From Candidatus Omnitrophota bacterium (GTDB taxonomy: Bacteria > Omnitrophota > Koll11 > Tantalellales > Tantalellaceae): a DNA stretch of 25,362 nucleotides. Made by a program: the position numbers and the translations under genes. The notes beneath the pieces are model-generated. The model saw only the letters and a list, made by a program, of their open reading frames with translations, was not told where the DNA came from and did no database searches. This document shows positions 1 to 8,521 of this stretch, piece by piece (position 1 is the first letter of the stretch; the number at the start of each line of letters is the position of its first letter). Location: assembly GCA_015231715.1 (NCBI GenBank), contig JADGBB010000018.1, positions 1-25,362 on the forward strand, given 5' to 3'.

Positions 1-14
1 ACAAAAGAGGTATT

Positions 15-893
15 ATGATCGTTACAGAAATTATAAAAATGCTCCGGCCAAAACAATGGACAAAGAATTTTTTTGTTCTTATGCCTTTAGTTTTTGGCGG
101 TGGGCTTGTTGACCCTACTAAGATAATTCTTTCGATAAAAGGTTTTATATTATTTTCGATCGCCGCTTCTTCAGTCTATATTTTCAATGACATATTGGAC
201 AAAAACAGCGATGCCGTTCACCCTACTAAAAGATCGAGGCCTTTGGCAAAAGGTACAGTAAGCATAAAGACCGCTTACATTCTCGCAGCTTTACTTGCAG
301 TTATTAGTTTGGCGGCTTCTTCTATTTATGATATTAGATTTTTTGCCTGTATTATTTTTTATCTTATGCTAAATATTTCATATACTCTTTTTTTGAAGAA
401 AAAAGTCATATTAGATATTATGTCTATAGCGGCTGGTTTCGAGGCTAGAATATGGGCGGGATCACTTATAATAGGGATAACTCCTTCTATTTGGCTTCAG
501 TTATGTGTTTTTATTCTTTCGGTTTTTCTCGGAGCAGTCAAAAGACGGCATGAAATAATCGAACATCCGGAAAACGCTGTTTCACAAAGAGCTGTTCTTT
601 CCGAGTACAGTACTTCTTTTCTTGATCAGTTGATCAGTATATCCGCGACCTTATCCATAGTTTTCTACGGCCTTTATGCGGTTTCCTCGAGCATACAGGA
701 ACGTCTTGGTTCGTCCAATATGCTTTACACCGTTCCTCTTGTAATTTACGGTATTTATCGTTTTCTTTTTCTTGCGCCTGTTAAAGAGCTTGGCGGCGAC
801 CCGAGCGAGATCCTGTTAAAAGATAGGTCACTTATGATTTGCATATTAGTTTGGATAGTTGTATCTGCTGTCCTTTTATACGGGAAAATTTAA
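15..893 (+). CDS. UbiA-family prenyltransferase, decaprenyl-phosphate phosphoribosyltransferase-like
   Basis: Integral membrane protein of 292 aa. The UbiA prenyl-diphosphate/Mg2+ motif NDxxDxxxD is visible at N58-D66, followed by the R/K-rich KRSRPLAKG stretch. The opening RPKQWTKNFFVLMPL and the later KRRHEI are typical of the branch that includes mycobacterial decaprenylphosphoryl-5-phosphoribose synthase, which moves phosphoribose from PRPP to a polyprenyl phosphate. Hydrophobic segments fill the protein, as expected for the usual nine-helix fold. AGAGG lies 4 nt before the ATG, so this start is well placed although it is only 15 nt into the window. The glycosyltransferase gene starts 3 nt after the stop, so the two are co-transcribed. 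The family is clear. The substrate (phosphoribose or another prenyl-acceptor reaction) is inferred. Confidence 0.8.
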   Translation: MIVTEIIKMLRPKQWTKNFFVLMPLVFGGGLVDPTKIILSIKGFILFSIAASSVYIFNDILDKNSDAVHPTKRSRPLAKGTVSIKTAYILAALLAVISLAASSIYDIRFFACIIFYLMLNISYTLFLKKKVILDIMSIAAGFEARIWAGSLIIGITPSIWLQLCVFILSVFLGAVKRRHEIIEHPENAVSQRAVLSEYSTSFLDQLISISATLSIVFYGLYAVSSSIQERLGSSNMLYTVPLVIYGIYRFLFLAPVKELGGDPSEILLKDRSLMICILVWIVVSAVLLYGKI

Positions 894-896
894 TCA

Positions 897-2072
897 ATGA
901 AAATACTTATTGTTTCCCAATATTATTTTCCATACACAAGCGGTCTTTCGGTATACGCTAAAATACTCGCTGAAAGCCTTGCAAAAAAAAATGATGTCTC
1001 AGTTTTGTCTTTAAGCCATGATGTGAGTCTTAAAAACACCGAAACCATTTCGGGAGTTCACGTAAAAAGAATTACTCCTGCGATAAAATATCAGCGCGGC
1101 GCTTTTTCTTTTTTATTTTCATTGGCATTTTTTCAACAAGCTCGAAAAGCTGATATAGTGAACCTGCACCTTCCTTTTTTTGAAGCGGGTCTTTTAGCTT
1201 TTTTATGCAAGGTATTACTCAGAAAACCGCTGGTTATAACTTATCATTGTGATATGAATATGCGTTCGGGGTTCTTTTCAAAATTAATTGAAAAGATATA
1301 TTATGCTTCAGCGTTCCTGTCTTTGAAATTATCCGACATCATTATATCTAACTCTAAAGACTATATTGAACATTCAAAAGTTAAAGTTTTTTCGGATAAA
1401 ACAAAATCTATTCATCCCCCTTCTTCGATAAATATTGTTGATCAAAATATAAAAACAAATTTAAAACAAAGATTTGGCTTAAGCGATAAAACAAAAGTTG
1501 CAGGCTTTTTGGGGAGGATAACACGCGAAAAAGGGCTTGATTCTTTTATTAGATCATTACCCATGGTCAGGACGAAATATTCTGATATTGTGTATATCGT
1601 AGCAGGCGAGAATTTAAAAATGGCCGGAGGTAAAAAGGAAAGTGTTTACCGCTCTCTTAAAAACATCGTCGAAGATTTTGGCGCCCAAGATAAAGTTATT
1701 TTCACCGGATACATACCAAAAGAAGATTTGTCCGGTTTTTACCGCACCTGTGATCTTCTTGTTGTTCCCAGCAACAATTCTTTGGAATCCTTCGGCATCG
1801 TACAGCTTGAAGCGATGGCCCATAATGTTCCTGTTGTTTCAAGCGACTTGCCCGGAGTCAGGGACTTGGTAGTTAAAACAAAATTCGGGACTTTGATCAA
1901 GCCTGATAATCCAAAAAGTATAGCGACAGGAATAATAAAGGTTCTTGACGAAAAAAATAGTTATAAATTTGATGTTGAACAATTCAGAAAAGATCTATCT
2001 CCGCTAGTAACTGTGAATTATTATGAAACAATTTTCAGGGAGCTTATTGGTCAGGGGAATTTTTCTTCATAA
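897..2072 (+). CDS. GT4-family glycosyltransferase
   Basis: GT-B fold glycosyltransferase of 391 aa, the normal size for family GT4. The N-terminal acceptor domain begins MKILIVSQYYFPYTSG with a Gly-rich loop. The C-terminal nucleotide-sugar domain has the GRITREKGLDSFI segment near residue 206 and the EX7E-type signature ESFGIVQLEAMAHNVPVVSS near residues 300-318. It would act at the cytoplasmic face of the membrane, adding a sugar from a nucleotide donor to a lipid-linked acceptor. It follows the UbiA-like gene after 3 nt, which suggests that it extends the lipid made there. Its last 22 nt overlap the end of the convergent CDP-alcohol phosphotransferase gene. Neither sugar nor acceptor can be read from the sequence. 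Confidence 0.85.
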   Translation: MKILIVSQYYFPYTSGLSVYAKILAESLAKKNDVSVLSLSHDVSLKNTETISGVHVKRITPAIKYQRGAFSFLFSLAFFQQARKADIVNLHLPFFEAGLLAFLCKVLLRKPLVITYHCDMNMRSGFFSKLIEKIYYASAFLSLKLSDIIISNSKDYIEHSKVKVFSDKTKSIHPPSSINIVDQNIKTNLKQRFGLSDKTKVAGFLGRITREKGLDSFIRSLPMVRTKYSDIVYIVAGENLKMAGGKKESVYRSLKNIVEDFGAQDKVIFTGYIPKEDLSGFYRTCDLLVVPSNNSLESFGIVQLEAMAHNVPVVSSDLPGVRDLVVKTKFGTLIKPDNPKSIATGIIKVLDEKNSYKFDVEQFRKDLSPLVTVNYYETIFRELIGQGNFSS

Positions 2073-2785
2073 GAACTGATTGATACCATTCCAGAGACGA
2101 CCTTGTACAACACTACAATAACAAGCAGAACAAAACCAACTTTAAGTCCTTCCCCAGCTTTATTAAGCAGCGGAAAAATAAAAAATGTAATCGCCTCAAA
2201 ATCCGGTAAGGATATAAATGACTTAAAGTTTTTCTTGAAAAAAAAGTCTCTGTACGACATAAAACTTTTTATAATAATACCCGGTTTTGATTGTTCTTTT
2301 GCTTCTTTTTTTTGTGTCTTGATAATATTGTTTAAAAAATATGTAACACCATACTCTGAAGCATACAAAAAAATTAACCCTATACATAATGCCGTGCTTT
2401 CAATTGCGGCGCTGCCTAAACAAAGCGCTAAAATACAGAACGATCCGCCTATAATATCCGACAAATGATCAAGATATCGCCCTCTTTCTGTCCCTTTGCC
2501 TTTAAGCCTGGCGATAGAGCCGTCAACACAATCAAGCATATACGCAAACTCAAATAAAACAGCCCCTATAATAAGCGCTTGATATGAACCGTTTAAAAAC
2601 AACAAGCCGACTGTTATCCTCAATACAAAAGCCGCCAAAGTCATTTGGTCCGGTGTTATATTTGTTCGATTCGCAATGTACAATGCCGTTCGTTTAGCAA
2701 AAGGCAGGATAGCAAAAGCAGCCCACCATGTTTTCAGCTGAAGTGTTTTCTCAACGTCGCTTAAAGAATATTCTTTTCTTGTCAT
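2051..2785 (-). CDS. CDP-alcohol phosphatidyltransferase family protein (copy A)
   Basis: Membrane enzyme of 244 aa with a complete CDP-alcohol phosphotransferase signature, D(x2)DG(x2)AR(x8)G(x3)D(x3)D, at D85, D88, G89, A92, R93, G102, D106 and D110. The family moves a phospho-alcohol from a CDP-alcohol to a lipid or polyol acceptor through two metal ions bound by these aspartates. It is a clear paralogue of the protein at 5565-6362: both have the unusual N-terminal block with TWWAA, LPF and NRT-x-I-x-P, and a similar C-terminal FK-x-FIS-x-PD segment. GAGGT sits 5 nt before the ATG. The gene overlaps the flippase gene by 35 nt, suggesting translational coupling. The nearby CDP-ribitol-type synthase suggests a CDP-polyol substrate, but ordinary phospholipid head-group synthesis is not excluded. 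Confidence 0.85.
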   Translation of the reverse strand: MTRKEYSLSDVEKTLQLKTWWAAFAILPFAKRTALYIANRTNITPDQMTLAAFVLRITVGLLFLNGSYQALIIGAVLFEFAYMLDCVDGSIARLKGKGTERGRYLDHLSDIIGGSFCILALCLGSAAIESTALCIGLIFLYASEYGVTYFLNNIIKTQKKEAKEQSKPGIIIKSFMSYRDFFFKKNFKSFISLPDFEAITFFIFPLLNKAGEGLKVGFVLLVIVVLYKVVSGMVSISSYEEKFP

Positions 2786-4202
2786 TTATTACCTCTGCGA
2801 TTATAGAAAGGTCTATGTAATTAAGGAAAAACAATATAGTCACATAGGCCGTACATCCGGATAGCAATGCCACTAACATGTTAACATTGTAAGTCATTAT
2901 AATGACTATTGTCATGATTATAGCGCCAAGAACAGGTGGAAAGATCATTTTAGGGATATTAACGCTCACAACATCTTTACTGCAAAACCATGAAACTATT
3001 AATGCCGCAATATCCGCCGCCACTGTTGCAGCTGCAGCTCCCTCTATACCGAAACGAGGAATAAGGAGAGCATTCAATACTATATTTGTCAAAACACCAA
3101 AAATTATTATTCTCAAATAAATATTTTCCCTGTCGCATGCTATCTGAAGCTGATTGAAAACAAAATTAAGTCCAAGAATGAACAAAGAAAAACAAAGGAT
3201 TCTGAATGCGTCCACTCCTTTTAAGTATGAGCTCCCCAGTACTATATCTATTATTTGCGGCGCCCCGAAAAAAAGAATGATACTTATGGGAACCATAAAA
3301 AACAATGCTGTTTTTGTAGAAACCGTTACTAAGGTATCCAGTTCTTCCTTAGATCTTTTAAATGATACAGAAAGCGCCGGAAAAATACTCGTCAAAGCCA
3401 AAGCTCTTATCCCTACAAAAAAAAGTATTATTCTGTATACCGCCGAATACAACCCTACATCTGTATTAGTTTTCATGAACCCCAGCATGATCGAATCAAG
3501 CTTGAGATATATACCGGTCATTATAGTTGTGGCAAAAATAGGATATGATGCTCTTAAAATATATTTCCATGTATCGTAATTTTTGTGTAATTTAATTTTT
3601 CCATAAATTTTTCCGTAGAAAAATAATAGAACAAATATTCCTGCTACTACTGATATAACTCTGGCGGCGGCAACAAACATAAGGCTCTCGGGGCCTTTCA
3701 CCATCAAAAGTGCTAATAAAAGAAACGTCGCCGCTTTGACTACTCTTGAGACGAGAACATACTGCATCTTCTCAATACCTATGAACAGCCATTCTAAAGA
3801 AAGAAATCCAAAAAAAAGCGCCGATCCGTTCAGTAGTATCAGGTTTTTCATTTCCTGCGGTTTATTTATCATCATAACTGCAGCAAAAAGCAAAGCATAG
3901 CTTAAAAGAGACAATATTAACCTTAGTGAAAGAAGGTTGCCGGTAAACAAAGAAACTTTTTCAGAACTATCTTCGTGCACCCTAGCTACTTCTCTCATGC
4001 CTATCTTGTTCATCCCAAAAGCCGCTATATATCCAAAGAAAGTGTAAAATGACAAACTGAATTCATACTTACCAAAAGTCTTTACTTCAAGAACTCGCGC
4101 AAGAAAAACAAAAAGACCGAGATGTATGATCCCGGTCAATATTTGTGCAAAACCTAGTGAAAGGATATTTTGCATTATTTTGATTGTTACATTTTTTTTC
4201 AT
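2751..4202 (-). CDS. Wzx/RfbX-type polysaccharide flippase (MOP superfamily)
   Basis: Polytopic membrane protein of 483 aa with about 12-14 hydrophobic segments. The start (QNILSLGFAQILTGIIHLGLF, then ARVLEVKTFGKYEF) is typical of lipid-linked oligosaccharide flippases of the polysaccharide biosynthesis protein family. Loops are basic and the C terminus is Arg/Lys-rich (KKRIFFKRR). Members move undecaprenyl-linked repeat units or related lipid-linked intermediates across the inner membrane. The ATG overlaps the stop of the upstream TarI-like/SDR fusion gene (ATGA), and the 3' end overlaps the next CDP-alcohol phosphotransferase by 35 nt, so it sits inside one tight operon. This ties the CDP-polyol genes to an exported lipid-linked product. 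Substrate specificity cannot be read from flippase sequences. Confidence 0.85.
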   Translation of the reverse strand: MKKNVTIKIMQNILSLGFAQILTGIIHLGLFVFLARVLEVKTFGKYEFSLSFYTFFGYIAAFGMNKIGMREVARVHEDSSEKVSLFTGNLLSLRLILSLLSYALLFAAVMMINKPQEMKNLILLNGSALFFGFLSLEWLFIGIEKMQYVLVSRVVKAATFLLLALLMVKGPESLMFVAAARVISVVAGIFVLLFFYGKIYGKIKLHKNYDTWKYILRASYPIFATTIMTGIYLKLDSIMLGFMKTNTDVGLYSAVYRIILFFVGIRALALTSIFPALSVSFKRSKEELDTLVTVSTKTALFFMVPISIILFFGAPQIIDIVLGSSYLKGVDAFRILCFSLFILGLNFVFNQLQIACDRENIYLRIIIFGVLTNIVLNALLIPRFGIEGAAAATVAADIAALIVSWFCSKDVVSVNIPKMIFPPVLGAIIMTIVIIMTYNVNMLVALLSGCTAYVTILFFLNYIDLSIIAEVINDKKRIFFKRR

Positions 4203-5578
4203 CGTTGGTTTCTTACATCGACAACATGTCCTGTTTCTTTTAGAACACAGTATTTAACAATCTTTTCTGCCACCTCATATGGTGATAATAAAGTCTCCCC
4301 GCTTTCGGCGCCAAAATTTTTATTGCGCATCGGTGTGTTAACTCTCTGTGGCGAAATAACGTTCACATAAATATTATCTTTTATAACTTCTTCAGCTAAT
4401 GCCTGACAAAAATTAACAAGCCCAGCTTTAGACGCAGAGTAAGCGGAATAATTCTCGCGTCCTAAAGTATATGAACTCGAAGCGACGTGTACAATATGAG
4501 CTTCTTTTCTTTTTTTAAGAATTGGAATACAGTGTTTTGATAAAATAAAAGCTCCGGTAAGATTTACATTAATAACTTTTTCCCATGTTTTTAGTTCCAT
4601 TTTTTCTATAGTCGACATATTTAATAATCCTGCGGAATTAACAACTATATCTATTCTGCCGTATTTTTTTACTACTTTATTCAAAGCCTTTTTAACGCTT
4701 GTTTCTTTTGTTATATCGCATTTAATATCGCTCGATAAATTTAATGGAACAGCATTACATCCGTATTTTTTCAATAATGTTACAACTTCAGCGCCTATCC
4801 CGCCGCTTCCGCCAAAAACAACTGCTGTCTTACCGTAAAGATCTCGGTAATCTACGGATTCTATTCTGTCATCTGACTGCATTTGAAAAAGTCTTTCCGC
4901 CAAATATAGATCTGTTTGTTCGGTAAGTTTAATATTGTATACCGATCCTTCGACTAGTTCTACTTTTCCGCCGAAAGCTGTGACAAGCCCGCAATCGTCA
5001 GTCACTTTAACCAAAGGATTTTTGATCGCTTTTTTATGCGCGTCCATTATGGCTTTATAATTGAAGCCTTGAGGCGTCTGCCCACGTTTAAGATATTTTC
5101 TTAAAGGTATTTTTTTTATGAAGCCATTTCTTTCTTCAACTATTGTATCTGCTGTATCGATCACAGTATCGCTGGCGCCGCTTCTTTCGGCCGCTTCCAA
5201 TGTGTCTTTTATTATCTTATCTGTTACAAAAGGACGCACGGCATCATGAATAAGCACACATTGAGTTCCTTTGCTGCATTTTTTTAAGCCGTTATAAGAC
5301 GACTTTTGTCTTGTCTTTCCGCCGGCAACTATTGCTTTTACTTTTTTGAACCCGTATTTTTTTGTCAGATCTTTTAATTTGTCGATGTATTCTTTAGGAC
5401 ATATTAAAATTATATCCGTTATATATTTGCTTTTTTCAAATGCAAGCATTGTATGCACAACAACAGGCTTGCCCGCAATATTTAAAAATTGTTTTGGTGT
5501 CGCAGTTTTCATTCTGGCACCGATGCCGCCGGCCAGTATCAATGCGGTATTTTTGATCTTTGTATTACACTTCGTCAT
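4199..5578 (-). CDS. Bifunctional polyol-phosphate cytidylyltransferase (TarI-like) / SDR reductase fusion
   Basis: Two-domain protein of 459 aa. Residues about 9-232 form an IspD/TarI cytidylyltransferase: LAGGIGARMKTATPKQFL, IHDAVRPFV (110-118), DTVIDTADTIVEE (137-149), GQTPQGF (166-172), TDDCG and VEGSVYNIKLT. The DTVIDTADTIV and VYNIKLT versions resemble TarI more than IspD. Residues about 248-459 form a short-chain dehydrogenase with GGSGGIG (256-262), NSAG (314-317), S367 and YxxxK (Y380, K384). This architecture matches the Haemophilus Bcs1/Acs1 type of CDP-ribitol synthase, in which the SDR domain reduces ribulose 5-phosphate and the other domain couples the ribitol phosphate to CTP. 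GGAG precedes the ATG by 6 nt. The gene overlaps the upstream CDP-alcohol phosphotransferase gene by 14 nt. Ribitol is the best guess; another pentitol is possible. Confidence 0.85.
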   Translation of the reverse strand: MTKCNTKIKNTALILAGGIGARMKTATPKQFLNIAGKPVVVHTMLAFEKSKYITDIILICPKEYIDKLKDLTKKYGFKKVKAIVAGGKTRQKSSYNGLKKCSKGTQCVLIHDAVRPFVTDKIIKDTLEAAERSGASDTVIDTADTIVEERNGFIKKIPLRKYLKRGQTPQGFNYKAIMDAHKKAIKNPLVKVTDDCGLVTAFGGKVELVEGSVYNIKLTEQTDLYLAERLFQMQSDDRIESVDYRDLYGKTAVVFGGSGGIGAEVVTLLKKYGCNAVPLNLSSDIKCDITKETSVKKALNKVVKKYGRIDIVVNSAGLLNMSTIEKMELKTWEKVINVNLTGAFILSKHCIPILKKRKEAHIVHVASSSYTLGRENYSAYSASKAGLVNFCQALAEEVIKDNIYVNVISPQRVNTPMRNKNFGAESGETLLSPYEVAEKIVKYCVLKETGHVVDVRNQR

Positions 5579-6362
5579 TATTCACTCCGGCTTTAAGAAG
5601 TAAGATATAAACATAACAAAACAGTTTGTATACAAGAATGAATGAAAGCATCCAAAGCGCCCAAACAAAACCAGTCTGGGGCTTATTTAAAACCGGAAAA
5701 ATAAAACAAACAACTGCCTCAACATCAGGAGGAGAAATAAACGCCTTGAACCTTTTCGTAGAAAAAAAACTTCTGTACTTAACGACTATCCTAGAAACAA
5801 GAGAAGTCGTGCCTTTCGCGTCTTTAATCACTTCTTTATCAAGTACTTCATCGCTTTTTTCCAATCCTATCCTGTATTTTTCTTTTACAAAAATACTTTC
5901 TGCGACAAATGTTATAAAATGTAGATACAGGTATATGATAATAACACCGAGAAAAAGAGAAGAATTAAGCACTCCAGCCGTGTATCCTATCGCCAGAAAA
6001 TTTATAGTAACTCCCATAGTATCGGTAGCATGATCATAAAAGGCGCCGATAGTTGAAGTATATTCTTTCAGTCTAGCGATAGACCCGTCGACACAATCAA
6101 GAACATAAGCGAATTCAAATATCAATGCTCCAAGTATCAGCATTGGATATCCGCCGCGCAGGAAACAAAAGGCAGAAACTATTCTCAATATAAACGAAAT
6201 AAGAGTAACGGTATTAGGGCGAATATCCGTACGGTTACACAAAAAAAGTGCGATACGTCTTGAAAACGGCAGGATACAAATTGCGGCCCACCATGTTTTC
6301 AATTTTAATGTGCTCTCGATATCAGCTAAAGTATATTTTTTATTAACATCTTTTTGTTCCAT
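5565..6362 (-). CDS. CDP-alcohol phosphatidyltransferase family protein (copy B)
   Basis: Second CDP-alcohol phosphotransferase, 265 aa from the chosen ATG. The full catalytic signature is present at D89, D92, G93, A96, R97, G106, D110 and D114. The frame is open to a GTG at 6371, but AGGAG directly abuts that GTG and lies 8 nt before the ATG at 6362, so the ATG is preferred. It matches copy A at 2051-2785 along its whole length (NRT-x-I near residue 43, FK-x-FIS-x-PD near the C terminus), with an extra charged loop before the last hydrophobic segments. It lies between an IspD-type cytidylyltransferase 24 nt upstream and the TarI-like/SDR fusion, which overlaps it by 14 nt. A CDP-polyol made by these neighbours is its likely donor. 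The acceptor is unknown. Confidence 0.85.
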   Translation of the reverse strand: MEQKDVNKKYTLADIESTLKLKTWWAAICILPFSRRIALFLCNRTDIRPNTVTLISFILRIVSAFCFLRGGYPMLILGALIFEFAYVLDCVDGSIARLKEYTSTIGAFYDHATDTMGVTINFLAIGYTAGVLNSSLFLGVIIIYLYLHFITFVAESIFVKEKYRIGLEKSDEVLDKEVIKDAKGTTSLVSRIVVKYRSFFSTKRFKAFISPPDVEAVVCFIFPVLNKPQTGFVWALWMLSFILVYKLFCYVYILLLKAGVNNDEV

Positions 6363-6386
6363 TTTTGACACTCCTAAGTATAGCGT

Positions 6387-7073
6387 CTATTCGGTGGATC
6401 TATTTGCTGTTTCAAGATCTGCTTTGTCAGTGATCTTGATGTTTTCAGTATCGCCTTCAATGACTTTAACTCTTTTGCCCATATTCGCGATCAAGGTGGC
6501 GTCATCTGTAGCGTTCTTTATTTTTTTCATCTCAGCTAATTCATGAGCTATAGCTATTAGTTCGTACTTAAACCCTTGAGGCGTCTGCACATTCATCAGC
6601 TTATCTCTTTCGGGAAAACTTTTTATATATCCTTTTGCTTCTTCTATGATCGTATCTTTAACTTTGCATGCGGGAATAACGGCGCCGTATTTTTTAGTTT
6701 CCTTAATAAGCCTTTCAATCAGATCATCCGAAACAAACGGGCGCGCGGCATCATGAATCAGCACATACTTTGTTCCTTCCGGACAATGCGCTAACCCGTT
6801 ATAGCCGGACTCCTGGCGTGTTTTGCCTCCTGCAATTACTTGCAGTGCTTTTTTTATTTTGTATTTTTTTATTGTTTTTTTGCAGTAGTCAATAAAATCT
6901 TTGTGGCACACTACAACAATAGATGTAATATCATTATTGCGTTCAAACGCTTTGATCGAATGAATGATCATCGGCGCTTTACGTACATTTAAAAATTGCT
7001 TGGGCTTTTTTAGCCCCAGCCTTTTCCCGATCCCGCCGGCAACAATAACAGCAGCAACACTTTCTCTATTCAT
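6387..7073 (-). CDS. ispD: IspD-type cytidylyltransferase
   Basis: Single-domain cytidylyltransferase of 228 aa, the usual IspD length. It has VAGGIGKRLGLKKPKQFL (P-loop-like nucleotide site with the catalytic basic residues), IHDAARPFV, VKDTI, NVQTPQGF, TDDATL and EGDTENIKIT. The VKDTI, TDDATL and ENIKIT blocks match true IspD (2-C-methyl-D-erythritol 4-phosphate cytidylyltransferase of the MEP isoprenoid pathway) better than TarI. The operon context, between CDP-alcohol phosphotransferase genes, leaves open a polyol-phosphate substrate instead. It starts at ATG 7073 with AGGA about 10 nt upstream and begins 15 nt after the aminopeptidase gene. The gene symbol is given for family membership; a second ispD elsewhere in the genome would favour the alternative role. 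Confidence 0.7.
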   Translation of the reverse strand: MNRESVAAVIVAGGIGKRLGLKKPKQFLNVRKAPMIIHSIKAFERNNDITSIVVVCHKDFIDYCKKTIKKYKIKKALQVIAGGKTRQESGYNGLAHCPEGTKYVLIHDAARPFVSDDLIERLIKETKKYGAVIPACKVKDTIIEEAKGYIKSFPERDKLMNVQTPQGFKYELIAIAHELAEMKKIKNATDDATLIANMGKRVKVIEGDTENIKITDKADLETANRSTE

Positions 7074-7088
7074 ATTTATTTCTTCCTG

Positions 7089-8015
7089 TCATATTGTTAT
7101 TTTTTTTCCGTCCACGTAGATCTGGGCGTCTTTTATTACTCCGTCTAAGTGAAGCGGGATATCATTCGTTCCGCCGAATGAACAGTTGTTCCCGAAGGCT
7201 ACATGCACTGTCCCTATCACTTTTTCGTCTTCAAGTATCTTTCCTATAATTGTCGCTTTGGGATTAAGTCCTATTCCAAGCTCAGCTATCATGTAGGCTT
7301 TTTCCCCGACAGCATCAAGCTTTGCAATTAACTCTTTGCTTCTTTCTCCCGTAATACTAACAGCAAAACAATTCTCTATTTTAACTGTTAAAGGCGAACT
7401 CAACAGCCCCAAACCCGCCATTGAAGCATCAATAATAACTATCCCTTCCGCACTCTTAGGGGCAAAAGCAACTTCGCCCTCAGGCAAGTTACCGTAAGAA
7501 CCGGGAGTATCATAACTTCCTCCGTTCTTACCAAAAAACTCTCCTCTATGTATTTCAAAAACAATATCAGTTCCAAGCGCAGTTGTAACTCTTACTTGTT
7601 TAGCATCTTTTAATTTATCATGAAGTCTATTCGATGCTTTTTTGAGATCATCATAATCTATATCGAGACACCTATTAGCTATCTCTTCTGTTATTGAAGG
7701 CATTGTCGCTATCCTGACACCTTTACTTGAAGCCTTCCGCCTGGCCTGTGTATGAGTTAAAGATTTTTCTGTAACTAATATCTCAACATCATATTCAAGC
7801 ATGAGTTCCGCAACTTCACGCGGCGGTTCGGTTGCATGTTCACGCGTCGGTTCAATGACAACTATTTTAGCTTTAGAGGTTATTTTTGAAGCATATTCGT
7901 AAAGCGCCCTGCCGATAGGCTCCTTAATAGTATCAGTAACGATCAAACAGCTCTCATTGTTTTTTAGTTTAAGCGACCGTTCAAAAACGGCTTTCACAGC
8001 ATTATCATTGATCAC
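7089..8015 (-). CDS. M29-like (thermophilic-type) aminopeptidase family protein
   Basis: Cytoplasmic protein of 308 aa with no signal peptide. C-terminal blocks are those of the M29 aminopeptidase/NicX-like metal-dependent family: GNLPEGEVAFAP, AELGIGLNP, GTVHVAFGNN and PLHLDG. In M29 enzymes the equivalent Glu, His and Asp residues bind two metal ions and remove N-terminal residues from peptides. The protein is shorter than classical M29 enzymes (about 410 aa), as in many proteins simply annotated as aminopeptidase. The only plausible start is GTG at 8015, with GGGGGAAGAA just before it. It lies 60 nt after the EamA-like gene and 15 nt before the IspD gene. The family fit is fairly clear; a peptidase role in an envelope operon is unproven. 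Confidence 0.65.
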   Translation of the reverse strand: MINDNAVKAVFERSLKLKNNESCLIVTDTIKEPIGRALYEYASKITSKAKIVVIEPTREHATEPPREVAELMLEYDVEILVTEKSLTHTQARRKASSKGVRIATMPSITEEIANRCLDIDYDDLKKASNRLHDKLKDAKQVRVTTALGTDIVFEIHRGEFFGKNGGSYDTPGSYGNLPEGEVAFAPKSAEGIVIIDASMAGLGLLSSPLTVKIENCFAVSITGERSKELIAKLDAVGEKAYMIAELGIGLNPKATIIGKILEDEKVIGTVHVAFGNNCSFGGTNDIPLHLDGVIKDAQIYVDGKKITI

Positions 8016-8075
8016 TTCTTCCCCCGGTTCTTTTTAATACACAAAATCTATTAATTTTTATTCGCAACATAATAA

Positions 8076-8495
8076 CTAACGCAACAACCATGCGCCCGCA
8101 ACTATCATTCCCATTGCAATGACTTTAGTAGCAGTTACTGCCTCTCCCATAAAAACTATTCCAATAACAAAAGTAATAAGATAATATGTTCCGGCTATCG
8201 GAACAACTTTAGACACTTCCCCAATTTTTAAAGCATGATAAAACGCGATCTGGGCGATAAAACTAGCTAGTAAGCCCGATAAAACAAGCAAAATAATCGA
8301 TTTTGCGTCAACTGCTTTCAATGCCTCTGTTTTAACAACAAATAGTTTAAGCAGAATAATGCCTATAACAACACCTAAAGACCTATAAAACAACCCCACA
8401 AAAGGATCAACTTTATCCCCAAGCCCCGCCTTTTCCATAATTGGCACAACACCCCAAATGCAAGCACAAAGTATAGCCCACAAAAACGCAGTCAT
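8076..8495 (-). CDS. Single-domain EamA/DMT-family membrane protein
   Basis: Small membrane protein of 139 aa with about four to five hydrophobic segments. The N terminus (MTAFLWAILCACIWGVVPIMEKAGL), the central FYHALKIGEVSKVVPIAGTYYLITF, and the end EAVTATKVIAMGMIVAGAWLL are typical of EamA (drug/metabolite transporter) domains. Classical DMT carriers hold two such repeats in about 300 aa, so this is a half-size version that would need to dimerise, as small four-helix DMT proteins do. The frame could open at TTG 8498, but AGGAG lies 6 nt before the ATG at 8495. A TATACT/TGTACA promoter-like pair lies directly upstream, making this the first gene of the minus-strand operon. Its substrate cannot be predicted. 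Confidence 0.75.
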   Translation of the reverse strand: MTAFLWAILCACIWGVVPIMEKAGLGDKVDPFVGLFYRSLGVVIGIILLKLFVVKTEALKAVDAKSIILLVLSGLLASFIAQIAFYHALKIGEVSKVVPIAGTYYLITFVIGIVFMGEAVTATKVIAMGMIVAGAWLLR

Positions 8496-8521
8496 CAATA
8501 TCTCCTCTCAAAATTTAGTAT

